Positions 29,407 through 40,014 of a stretch of DNA of 55,533 nucleotides are shown piece by piece. Below the pieces are notes generated by a model that saw only the letters and a list, made by a program, of their open reading frames with translations, searched no databases and was not told where the DNA came from. Source of the stretch: Grammothele lineata. Lineage: Eukaryota; Basidiomycota; Agaricomycetes; Polyporales; Polyporaceae. Both the position numbers and the translations under genes were made by a program. The stretch's first letter is position 1. Each line of letters starts with the position of its first letter. The DNA lies in contig NDFF03000238.1 in assembly GCA_002150815.3 (NCBI GenBank), forward strand, positions 1 through 55,533, written 5' to 3'.

Positions 29407-29996
29407 CTTCCGTACGCTTGTAGTTGCTGGTGATGTCGGACGCACAAAGGATCGCAGTGGTCAGAGCTGTCAAGCGTTCAATTCCTGAACCCACTTGGAC
29501 GTGGGCTTCCGGAGGATTTGTCCACAGAAGGAACGTTTTATATAGCCGACGTCGTTCGACGCAACGAGGTAAATGGTAGGCAACTGCGCGGCAAAGGTGC
29601 GGCAGCAGTGAACAAAGAGCGTCGAGTTGAGAGTCTAGATGCAACCTGCGCCGATCCGGCAGGCCCGTTGTGGCGCGAACCAACGTGAGCACAGCCACTC
29701 TCATTCGTGCTGCGGCAGGCGCTTACGCCGAGGGCAACGCCCACGTATCATCTGCTCTCGTAACACGACAAAGAGGAAGCACAACTACATTGCTGTGCGC
29801 ACATGTTACAGGTACATAGCAGGGCATTCGTAACACAACAGCGAAAAACATGAAAGGGGCCATATGCGCATATACTCAAGATCGTCGCCGCCCTGCGTCG
29901 AGTAGTGGTGAAGTTGTAAACGTCGTCAGCAGTCCTTCCGTCCATCCATCTATCTATCAGAGTCCCTTCTCGTAGCTCAAACCAGCCCAGCAACGG
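29407..29996. other. Intergenic, promoter of the coiled-coil membrane protein gene
   Basis: About 590 bases with only short, unsupported open frames. It also contains the 3' flank of the FH3-protein gene, transcribed in the same direction. Nothing else was seen. Confidence 0.5.
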
Positions 29997-32314
29997 TCAA
30001 TTGAACATGGGGGTCACCTTCCTGCTCTGCGGCTGTGGTGCGCCGCGCTCCCGCTCGCCCGATGGTCGTCCTGACGGTTGGGCGGGGTACGCGGGGTACG
30101 CGGGATAGCCTGCAAATCCTGACGCAGGTGCTGTCCGCTGCTTTGTAGGCGTCGTCGGCGTACTCCTGGTTGATGGCATTGGGAGGACGGGAGGAAGAGT
30201 GGGCTTGCGCATGGCAGCGGGTGGTTGTCCAATCATTCGCGAGAGGGACCAGGGGATGTCCACGCCCGACAGCCCTGCAGCGGAGATGTAGCGCGCAATC
30301 TCTAGGTGCAGTGTCGGGTAATACGTTGTTGACGCTTTACGTGCAACCTGTACAATATCCTGTAAGTTCATCTGCGGGAGATGTGCTGACTACATCCGAC
30401 GCTCACCGATATAATGCGCTCGATGCCGGACAGGAACATGTCCTGGTGGAACCGGAAAGCCGAGTGCTCGTGGTCCTTGGGGAGGTTAAGTGCATGCGCA
30501 CACGATGCAACCGCGTTGATAAACTTGAAGTGCATCGTCTGAAAGGGCCAGGTCAGCAATTGTGCAGGACGTCCTCGGAAGCGGACCTACCATATAGCAC
30601 ATTGCCTCATACTCGACGCCTCCTGTCATGCCCCCTGGCGCACGAGGCTTCTCCACCTTCGCCTCATCTGTGTCATTAAGCTCCCATATGTTGTTACTGG
30701 GATGGCAGAAGACCCAGAAGTAGTCTCTGCAGACGTCTGAGAGCTCCTGCAAGTATGTCTTGTAGATACGAGGGCGGTGAAGCTCCTCAATGAAGGCGTG
30801 CGGCTCGAGGGGTGTACCGGGGGCTTCGCTCGGGAGGGGCGCTGGGGTGAGAAGAAGTGATTTGATCAGCGAAAACACCGTCGTATGTGGCCGCGGGAGG
30901 ACGACGAGGTTGCTACTCGACTTCATTCCCTCAGAGAGCTCCCAAGGAACAGAGTGTGAGCGCGCCCGAGTGTGGCCCACGACGGGGCTGCCGGCAGAGG
31001 GGAGGGAGGAGAGAGGGTATAGGTCGAACAGCGTCAGCAGCAGCTCCATGATTAGCTGCCTGGTGGGGACGTCCCCGGGCTTCTTATCCGAGTAGAGAAG
31101 CTTGACAAGTTTGTCAAACGGCTCTGGGCAAGCCGCGCGGAGGGCATTGCAGCCCACCACCGACGTCGAGAGCGCCTTGACACAGCGCAGCAGCTCGAAC
31201 AGAATCTGGTCATCGTGCTGCTCTTCTCTGTTTAATTGGTCAGCATCCCGCCACGCATTCAACCTGGAACGAGACATACCGCCACTCGACCTCCAGAATC
31301 TCGTTTAGACGCGTAAGGAGAGCGTCGTACCCGCCGTGCTGCACGAATGCGTCCGTCCACCTTCAATCGCATGAGCAATAATTCTATGGCATTTCCGAAG
31401 TGAGACACTTACGATGCAGACTCGTTCCTCAGAAGAAGCCGAAGCTTCTTCGGCACCTCCACGTCCATGGTGGTGCTTGACTGGCTGAGGAGCATGCTGA
31501 CATACTTCTCAGGCGCGATGGTGCTGCCCTTCTTCTTGTCTTTCGACACCTTAAGAGGGGCTACGGCGACAGGCTTTGAGTCCAACACCTGCCGTCGGAC
31601 GTCAAGAGACTTCCCTCTGGTGTGGCTCGTGCCAAAGGGGATATGCGAGCCTCCGGGCAGGTCGTACTGCTCGAGGGTCGGCTTCTGAGGGCGGGGCGAG
31701 GAGAGCACAGACTCGCTACTGTGCACTCGGCGAAGTGTTCGTGGGGTGAGCGGTGGTGCAGCGGGTGCAGGCATCTGCGCGAGAATGTGGGATGACTTCA
31801 GGAACGCCGCTTTCACCGTGGGGTCCATTGTCGCAAGCTTCGGTCTAAGAGTGGACGGGATTTGCAGATCGTCCTGCGGAAATATGCGTATTAGCCTCCA
31901 GCCACTGACAAACGGTCCGAGCACCGACTGCTGCCCAAAACGAACTGAGACCATCCAATGTATTCTCCAGAATCCCATTGAAATGTGGCAGCAGCAAGGA
32001 TTGAGATCCAGTCGGGTGTAGAGCCTCCGATGGCGTATAGGAAGCATGTACGGCTAGGCAGAAGCGACACTCACCAATAGCCTCTCGAAGTCCTCGGTGG
32101 ACAGAGGCTCCTGCTCCAGTTGGCCTTTGCTCTTCATTCTCTTTCGCTTCTCAGTCTTGGGAGGTTTCGCGTTTGTTTCGTGTGAGAGGGGGTAATTGGT
32201 AAAGTAGTTTTCCTTGCCGTTTGGTTCGGACTCAGACTGGTCGACCGGGGAGGTGAGCATATGGAAGTCGGACGACGAAGGGACCCGTCGGGAGGGGAGG
32301 ATGCTTTTGAACAT
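29997..32314 (-). CDS. Formin-type GBD/FH3 domain protein lacking FH1/FH2
   Basis: Exons in coding order are 32314-32075, 31873-31413, 31360-31280, 31227-30591, 30538-30407 and 30371-29997, giving 641 residues. The central part (about 220-560) matches the Rho-GTPase-binding/FH3 armadillo region of fungal formins: VPKKLRLLLRNES, then GGYDALLTRLNEILEVEWREEQHDDQ, then LLRCVKALSTS. Formins continue into a proline-rich FH1 and an actin-nucleating FH2. Here the frame ends after a Pro/Ala/Tyr-rich tail (GYPAYPAYPAQP) with a normal stop, and there is no FH2 in the following sequence. A role as a Rho-binding scaffold or a competitor of the true formin is an inference. Starts upstream of 32314 are in-frame but sit in the likely 5' UTR. 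Confidence 0.87.
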
Positions 32315-32866
32315 GATGGTATCGCTAGACGTAAGAGGCGTGTCAGAAAAGAAAGGAGGGAGGGGATGCGCGAGGGACAAAGGATATCGCGACCGAAGGT
32401 CGAGGTGGTGGACAACGGAAGGATGAGTGGTGGACGCCCAAACTCGAACATGAACCATAAGCGCGCAAGCCGCGAGGCATGGACGCGACTTGTCACGTGT
32501 TCGCGTCTCATTTATGTAGCTTAGGCGCTCGACGATGTCTTGCTCCTGACGGCGTCCGATACAGCCTACAGGCTCTCTCTTTTATCATTTGCTTGCACCT
32601 CGGCTTTATGCAGAAACTCTTCGATACGCTCAAAGCATTACGGTATATTGCAAACGTTTTTTCCAATGCACGGACGTATACAACTTCTCTGCATGAAGAC
32701 CAGCTCGCCTTCTAACTCTCACACCCTACGAGGGCGACCGCTACCATCAGAGTTATGACATCGAAGCCAGATGTCCAACCGCTGGATTTGGCTTTGACGC
32801 TCCCTAGTCTCAGGCTGGCTGCACACGTAGGCATGTTGCTGCTCTCTCTTCATACGATACTCAGAT
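32315..32866. other. Divergent intergenic region, FH3 gene and DUF6535 gene
   Basis: About 550 bases between two start codons facing apart. Open frames here are short and lack motifs. An additional upstream exon of the DUF6535 gene cannot be excluded. Confidence 0.4.
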
Positions 32867-34990
32867 ATGTCTATCGCGTCCTTCGCCGAACATCCCACCA
32901 ACGGGAGGACCGTCCGTCTTGAACGTATCGAGCGTGAGGTGAGCATGGCAGATCGTCAGAGAGCAAGCGTTCTGACTATATGCATCTGTTCATTACCCAT
33001 GTTAGACGAACTATGAGGACCTACCGCCTGATTGGACCCCGTACGCCCGGTTAATGGAGCAGCACGACGAGGCTATGGTACACGGATGGAACGAGGAGAT
33101 CGACACCCTGCTTGTATTCGTGCGTCCTATCGACCTTCTCTCTTCGTCTCACTGTGTTTCATGAGGGTACGTCCGGTGTAGGCGGGTCTGTTCTCGGCCG
33201 TCGTCACAGCATTCAACATCGAGGCATACAAGCTCTTACAAGCCGATCCCTCGCAGGCCTCCATTGCATTGCTCCAGCAGATATCCCAGCAATTATCTCA
33301 GCTGCCCGCGAATTTACAAGGAGCAAACGCAACTGTGAGCATCAGTCCTTCTAACAACTCCGCCAACTTCCGCCCTCCCTCTCCATCCGTCCGAATCAAC
33401 GCCGTATGGTTCTCTAGTCTAGTGTGCGCGCTTTTCTCCGCGCTCATCGGCATCATGGTCAAGCAATGGCTACGGGAGTACATGGCAGTAGTTGCGCTCT
33501 CCTCTAGAGACCACGTTCGTCTCAGACAGCATCGCTTTGAGGGACTCATCGCTTGGCATGTTCCCGAAATCATGGCATTCTTACCCATCCTCCTCGAGCT
33601 CTCCTTGATTCTATTCTTCGTCGGCCTCATCGACTTTCTGTTCCTCCTACAAACCACGGTCGCTGCCATCGTGACTTCTTTGATCGCGCTAGCGCTCCTC
33701 TTCTATGGCGCCACGACGGTTTCTCCGCTTCTCTCCAAACGTTGCCCGTTCAAATCGCCTCAGTCTTGGGTTCTCGTCTGGGCCCAGAGGTTCGCGACGA
33801 AATTGTTTCGCCGCGTCCGCTCGCGGGCTATGTCTACAGCCCAATACACCTCAGTGGCGTCTTCGTCATCACCTTACTTTGCGAATTGGGGAGAGCGGGA
33901 CAACGACATCGTCCGTTCCTCGAAACACGAACTTGATCTGAAGGCCGTGACGTGGATTCGCACCACCTTCGTGAACCACGACACCCAAGACACGCTCATC
34001 TACATTCTACCTTCCCTGAGAGGAGACAATCCGGCGTTGCTGGTGTTCGGCGTTCTCGCGCAGGCCATGCATCTCTCAATTGCCAACCTTGTTTCCTTCG
34101 TCCGCACACGCTCCTGCGTTGATCTTGTGCGCGAGACGGGAGCGACACTCGACCCGCGGACGAGGGAGCGCATCATCAACCTCCTCCTCAAGCTTCTTGA
34201 GTTCATCCCCCGCAACCTGGACTCGTCGAGGATCGGAGCCTTGGATGTTCTCTGGACTCTCTGGGAGTTTTGCATAGGGGCTTTCGAAGCCGAACACCAG
34301 GATCCCCGGATATACGAGGCTGCGCTGAACGGCATGGCCGAGCTGCTCGCAGCAGAAGAGCCTTTCCGCCTTCGACGCGCCGCACTGAACCTTCTCTATG
34401 AAAGCACGCATACGTGGGCGTACTTGTATTGTCCTTCAGGTATGCATCCGTCGCTTTTAACTTGTGGATTAGGTCCTCATACCCATTCTTCAGCCATCGG
34501 CAACATCATTGCTTTCGCCAGAGGAAGCTACACGCACCATATCCCCGACATGTTTATGAAAGCCTCCGTTGTCGCTATCCTCCTCTCGCCCGGTCTCGAC
34601 TGGACCGACGAGGAGGAAATGCCCCGTCACCGACAGCAGCTCCGAGAGCTACTTCGCGACCTCTCCAGCTTCCTCCGGCAATGTAACGAAGACAATACCA
34701 CGTACGAACTCGCGGGCAGCACCGGAAAGCTGGTGTACGGGCTAGCAACGCTTGCAGATAAAGACCCTACGCTGGTCGAGCCGGCGTTACCGGGGAAGTT
34801 GCTCGAGGGTGCAGAGCTCGGCTTGCTCAACTTGACACAAGAGGAACGCTTTACGCTAGAGAGCATGCACGGGCGAGAGGCTGGCGCCCCCCAACGGCAA
34901 GATGCATCGTCCTCTGTCACTGTGCGCATGCCCAGCCCAGAGCCCTCGGGTGTTCTTGTCGGTGACACGCGTGTGTTCGGGCAAGGCTAG
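32867..34990 (+). CDS. DUF6535 multi-pass membrane protein
   Basis: Exons 32867-32938, 33006-33119 and 33182-34990. The N-terminal third is the DUF6535 domain found in expanded families of Agaricomycetes: the conserved W-N-E-E-I-D-T-LL-F-AGLFSAVVTAFN start, a second helix at WFSSLVCALFSALIGIMVKQW, the WHVPEIMAFLPILLELSLILFFVGL block and a fourth helix. The C-terminal half is a helical, HEAT-like region of unknown role. Function of the family is not known. 34440-34493 has GTATGC/CAG borders and is 54 nt with no stop, so the product is 664 residues unspliced or 646 if removed; removal gives the smoother YCPSAIGN join. The start codon is the first ATG in phase with exon 2 and is moderately secure. 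Confidence 0.82.
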
Positions 34991-35866
34991 GTACGTACGT
35001 GCATGCTGAGCCCGTCGTTCCGGATCGGGGGCAGCCTCTCACAGCCGACATTGTCTTCGCAGCGTCGGCGGCCGTGTTAAGCGACCGCGCATAACGGTCT
35101 GATTTGGACTCCGCATCCTCCAAGTTGGCAAGTGTATACGAAGACATCCACAGCGCAGCTTCCACCCTCGTACTATGGTACTCGTATCCCGTATACTGCA
35201 CAGCGTTTGCGCTTTGCGCAGTAGACCAGGACGGCTGTTGCGACCTGCGGCCCTACGCACGGCCGGAGACGAAGAGAGATGTCGGGTGACTTGTGGCGCT
35301 GCTCGGAGTGGCTGGCTAGGATCACATTAACCTCGATCAGCCTGGATCACAAGGCCCCCCGAGAGCCGTGCGGGCGGGCACATGTCGATCTCGTGGAGTG
35401 GAAGGGGGCGGGATGCTTGATTTGGTGAATCCGGAACATACGCTGGACATCCGCGATTTACCTCCGAGCGAGAGACACATGTAATGTAGTTAGCACGGGG
35501 CGTGCGCCCGCCATCGGGCAGAGCGAATTTGTATGGCGATTTGCGGCACTGGCGGAGGAGGGTATCGCCGATGCGCCCGTGCGCGGCCGAGGGTGTAGCT
35601 GGGCGACGGCGGACGGTGCTTGGAGGTGAAGCTGTGGTGCTGGGCGGGCGTCGCGGCCGGCTACGTATGCGGGGCGGCGTGGAGCGTACACGGGAGCATT
35701 CCTGCTCTCTTCTTGCCCTCGCCTCCACCTCCTCAGTCCTCCCCGCCACGCCCGTCTCCGTCCCCGAGCTCGTCCCCGCCGCCCCCGCCGACACGCACGA
35801 CACGCCCCGCCCGCCGGAGCGTGAGCCCTGGAGCACGCTCGCGCAGAGCCCCACCTGAGCGCGCAG
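34991..35866. other. Intergenic region and unresolved 5' end of the RhoGAP gene
   Basis: About 880 bases. The distal part is ordinary intergenic DNA. The proximal 250 bases are very GC-rich with several overlapping Pro/Arg-rich frames, one of which probably belongs to the RhoGAP N-terminus, but I could not join it with acceptable splice sites. Confidence 0.4.
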
Positions 35867-38438
35867 CGCCCGAGACCGAGTCTGACGTCGTTGGTGGCTC
35901 GCCGCGCCCGTGTCGCACGCGCCCGCACCGTGAGCCTGACCCCACGCCCGCCCCCTCCGTCGCCCGCCCCATCGCCCGCGGACAGCCCCGCCGCCCTGGC
36001 CTCCCCCCGGAGCCCACGCAGACCGCTGTTCGGCTTCCTCCTCGCGCGAGGCCACCGCCGCCGTTCGAACACGCTCGACAGCCCCACTCGCCCCTTTGCA
36101 AGTGTCGCACCGCTAGGAGGGGCAGGAGCCAACGCCAGTCCCGCCGTTCCCGTTCCCGCGCGCGCGCCTCAGCCCCTTGCACCAGCCCATAGTCCAGCAC
36201 CAGCAACAATACCAGAAGGAGTCCAAGTCGCTTCGCCAGCCGCAGACACAGACGCAGACGCAGTCGGTGCCGGCAGCACCCCCGCGGGAGTCCCAGCCAA
36301 CCAGAGCGCGCGGCCGCCCGAGACGCAGACGCAGACGCAGACGCAGGCGCAGAGCAGCAGCAGCAGCACGCCCCAACCTCCTGCCGGCGACCCCGCCCAG
36401 CAGCCCCATCCCTCCCCGCTTTCACCCCCCGCCAACCCCTCGCCCGGCGTCGACCCGATGACGACCACGCCCGCCCCCGTGTCTGGCCCTGCGCCCCAGA
36501 ACCAGGCCTCCAGCGCCCACCCTCCACCCCCGCACGCCTCGCATCGTCCGCCGCCCGCCCAGCCTGCGGTGTCGTCCCCGCATCCAGTACCTCCCGCGCG
36601 CCCGGCCCCGGAGGCACACTCCGCGCATGGGCATGGACACCCCCGCGATCTCGCATCAGCACAAGCGCAAGCACAGGCACAAGACCCTACGGCGCCCCCG
36701 ACCAAGGCGAGCCTGAAGGCGTGGTGGAATCACTTCAACTTCGCGCAGAGGGTACGAAAGGAGACGGAGGAGAAGAAGGCGGCTGCTGGGGGCGGGGGCG
36801 GCGCAGAGGAGCACCCGGTGTTTGGGAAGCCGCTGAAGGAGAGCTTGAAGGCGGCGAGTGTGCAGATATCGACGGCGAACGCGAGCGGAGAGTTGTATGT
36901 GTGGGGGTATATTCCAGTCGTCGTCGCGAAATGGTGCGTCTTTCGCTTCTTTTGCTCTGCTTTGGTCGTCGCAGCTTGGTGCTGCGATCTCCCCTCCCCT
37001 ACGCCAACCGGGCTCATGGTCTTGTCCATACTTTCCCCGCTGCAGTGGCCTGTATCTGAAGGAGAATGGTGCGTCTTCCTTGCCAAACTTCTGTCCATGA
37101 GATCTCCTGAGAATCGGCGTACTTCAGCCACGGAAGTCGAAGGCACGTTCCGTGTCAATGGCTCAAATAAGCGGATGCGAGACCTGCAAGCTGCGTTTGA
37201 GGCCGCCCCACGAGTGCGTAACCGTTCCTTCTTCTCCTCTTGTCTGCCTGCTTCAACATTGGCCCCGGGTTCGTGTTGTACCGCACAACAGTTCGGCAAG
37301 AACCTGGACTGGAAAACGGAGCAATATACAACACACGATGTCGCTAGTGTGTTCCGACGATACCTCACTCAGATGCCTGTACGTTCCAGCTGGTTTCTTC
37401 CTGTTCGATCGCCCGCTCACGTAGAGCAGGAATCCGTGATACCCCATGACATGTACCATTTAGTGAGTTGCGGTCCTCTTCGTACTACAACTCGCCGCTG
37501 ATTCTCTACAGTTCCGCGATGCACTCGGTAAGTTCGCGTATCCTTGCGCACGGGATGATTCCAGCTCATATCCTGGGGAGTAGACAAGCAACCGCGTAAC
37601 GAAGACGAAGTGATCGCGACGTACAAACGCCTCATCCGCTCTATGCCTCGGGCAAATCAATACCTCCTCCTCTACGTCCTGGACCTCCTCTCTGTGTTCG
37701 CACGCAAATCGGACAAGAACTTGATGACTGCGAAAAGTACGTCCTCGTCACTCGATCGACCCATGTTTATTCCGGCTAACCTCGAAACAATACTAGATCT
37801 CGCGGTGATCTTCCGACCCGCGCTGATCGCGCATCCGAACCACGAACTGTCTCCACAAGAGCACCAGCTGAGCCAGGACGTGCTCGAATTCCTGATCAAG
37901 CACCAAGACTGGTTCATGCTCGACATCCCCCCGCCGCCCACGACGCGGCCGTCCGACAGCGCGGTGACCGTGCCGATGGCGGAGCCTTCCCCCGACCTGC
38001 TCTCGAGCTCGGACGAGGAGTCGGGCGGGTGGAAGCTGATCAGCAGAGACGTGCCGGGACCGAAGAGCATCGGCCGACGGCGAACGACGACGGAGCGCTC
38101 GGCAGGTGCGTGGTGGACGACGGCATGCATTGCTTGGCTACTGACTGACGCCCCCCTCCCTCTTCTCTTCCTTTCTCGTCGCACGCGTGCAAATGTGTGT
38201 AGAGAAAGGCCACCATGGGCACCACGCAGACAACGGGGGCACGCTCTCGCCCGTGGTCGAGTCGCCGCCGTCGCGCTCGAACTCGGTCGTGACCGTCACG
38301 CGGAGCCGGACGCTGCCGTCGTCGAAGACGGGGCGGCACGGGGGCGACGAGGAGCGGCACGCGAAGCTCGTCAAGAAGCAGAAGCGGGCGTCGGTCCAGC
38401 CCGGGCGCGCGGCGAGCGGGGGCGTGGGCCATGGGTAG
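35867..38438 (+). CDS. RhoGAP protein, Sac7/Bag7-like (5' end unresolved)
   Basis: Exons 35867-36933, 37046-37068, 37128-37213, 37292-37378, 37430-37462, 37512-37527, 37584-37736, 37797-38105 and 38203-38438 give at least 669 residues. About 285 N-terminal residues are Pro/Ala/Gln-rich and disordered. Then comes KAWWNHFNFAQRV, HPVFGKPLKESL and a RhoGAP domain with arginine-finger context EGTFRVNGS, ATYKRLIRSMPRANQYLLLYVLDLL and NLAVIFRPALI. Such proteins switch off Rho1-type GTPases and so restrain cell-wall integrity signalling and actin polarity. The C-terminal tail is basic and Ser-rich. No ATG precedes the repeats in this frame, so a first exon lies upstream. Several internal exons are tiny (16, 23 and 33 nt), all in phase. 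Confidence 0.88.
36321..36369 (+). repeat. GACGCA / CAG short tandem repeat in RhoGAP
   Basis: Successive GACGCA units run into five CAG units, encoding Thr-Gln repeats then polySer in the reading frame. A shorter GACGCA run precedes it near 36250. The unit lengths keep frame, so copy-number change would lengthen the disordered tail without disrupting the gene. Confidence 0.7.
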
Positions 38439-40014
38439 CGTGCCGCCGTCGTCGCTGCCGTTGTGCTGCTGACAGTCGCGTTCGATTTTCGCCCTTCCCT
38501 CTTCCTCCTCCTCCTAGATGAGCAGCCGTCCGTGTCTGCAAGTCCGCGCCCCTCGAGTCCGTGGTGGTCGAGTCCGTCATCTGTGCGCGTTCGCTCTCCG
38601 TCTTTGTGATCCCTTGGCCCGCTACTGTCCGCGATCGGTATACCACGCTAGCTGAGTCCCGCGTCATTTACACATTCACACACTACCTACCTCCCACCCT
38701 CTCCCCGCTTTCGTCGCTGCTGCTGCTGCTACCCGTTCCTACTCCTAGTACCTACTCCACTCCACGTACGACCCCCGAACGCCTCGTATATTCTGTATGG
38801 GTATGGTCGCCGCGGATGCCCCGCTCGATGTTGTCTTATAGTATATGTTGTTGCGATAGTCTACACGCACCCTCTCACGCTCCCTGCTGCCCCTGCCCTC
38901 CTCCCCCCCTTCCGATCCGAGCACTAAGTACATCCACCTCATATTCCCCGCGGGGCGCACGCCTAGTAACGCACCCTCCCGACTCCCAATCGAGGGTCGA
39001 CTTTCATGGTCTCTCACGATCAGGCCCCCACATAGCCGTTTTTTATGTTGCGTCATGATGGTTCAGGACTTTGCTACGTATTACTGCTAGTAACTGCGGC
39101 CCGACAGGGGGCGTTCGTTAACTCTTTTGACATGGACTCGAATGGCATGGACGCTGCAGGTGATATATCGGTCTCGCGAGTCACGAATGTTTTCTCACCG
39201 GTGTTTTGCGAGACGTGCGGTGCGCTTGCAGGACTTGGTTTGGCGGACATGGATGAAGCGGTTGTGACGTATGTGTTCATACATCATGCATCATGTCTTT
39301 CTGCTACACTGTGCACTGTCTGTTATTTCTGGCATATGTGCCAGGTTGAAAGACGCAGTCCTCGCTTATGTATTTTGGGTTGGTGTATATTTAGCCTCCG
39401 CGTTCAACGCTGCTTCTTTCGGCAGAAAAGGTATGAAATGGAAATGTTGAACATTGAATCTGATTGCTGAACACTTGGAACATTTTGAGGGGATTAAAAG
39501 GGTAAAATCTTAATATTGGGAGGATGGCGATGAATATTGTCATGTCGACAGTGGACGCTCGCTGCTCGGATGATCGTCCGCAGCGCCCATAGGTGCCTTG
39601 ATCGTCCGCCGAGCGGACGCAAGGCGCCAAGCGAGCCTCGGCCATCTGGGTAGCGGCGGCGAGGGAGAGTGGGAGTACGAGTACTTGCTACTGGATAGAC
39701 AGCAGAGATATCAACAAGATGGAGAGTGCGAGATGGCGAGGACCAAAATAGAGGTGCTCAGTTGAGGAAGGAGGCCGGACCGCAATAGCGTAAGGACGTG
39801 CAGCGCCTCGCGATGGCTGAGGCCCACGCCGCTAGCGGACGTTGGACCGCGGCGCTGCGGGCGAAACGCGCCTCTTGCCTCTGCTCTCCCACTCGCCCAC
39901 GACACTCACGAAGGGCCCTCCAGCCCGTACTGACGAACGCTCACGACTGCCTACTGACTCGAGCGCACAAGAGAGCAAGCGAACGCAGAAATAGCCCGCA
40001 AAGAGCCCCTGTCG
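38439..40014. other. Intergenic region before the GH17 gene
   Basis: About 1.6 kb. The first several hundred bases are C/T-rich and are probably the RhoGAP 3' UTR and flank. Open frames (for example 38561-39058) have no motifs. Upstream of the GH17 start there is a repeated TGATCGTCCGC motif and a short inverted repeat. No gene is supported. Confidence 0.5.
39571..39618. promoter_or_regulatory. Repeated TGATCGTCCGC motif with inverted repeat
   Basis: TGATCGTCCGC occurs at 39571-39581 and again at 39599-39609. The second copy overlaps a perfect inverted repeat GTCCGC-CGA-GCGGAC (39604-39618). It lies about 400 bases upstream of the GH17 start codon. CGG-type half sites in inverted orientation suit zinc-cluster regulators, but binding is inference. 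Confidence 0.4.

Noticed and set aside
35891..37501. Single uninterrupted 536-codon frame as the RhoGAP product
   Set aside because: It reads through clear introns after 36933; the conserved RhoGAP sequence only appears when the exons listed are joined.
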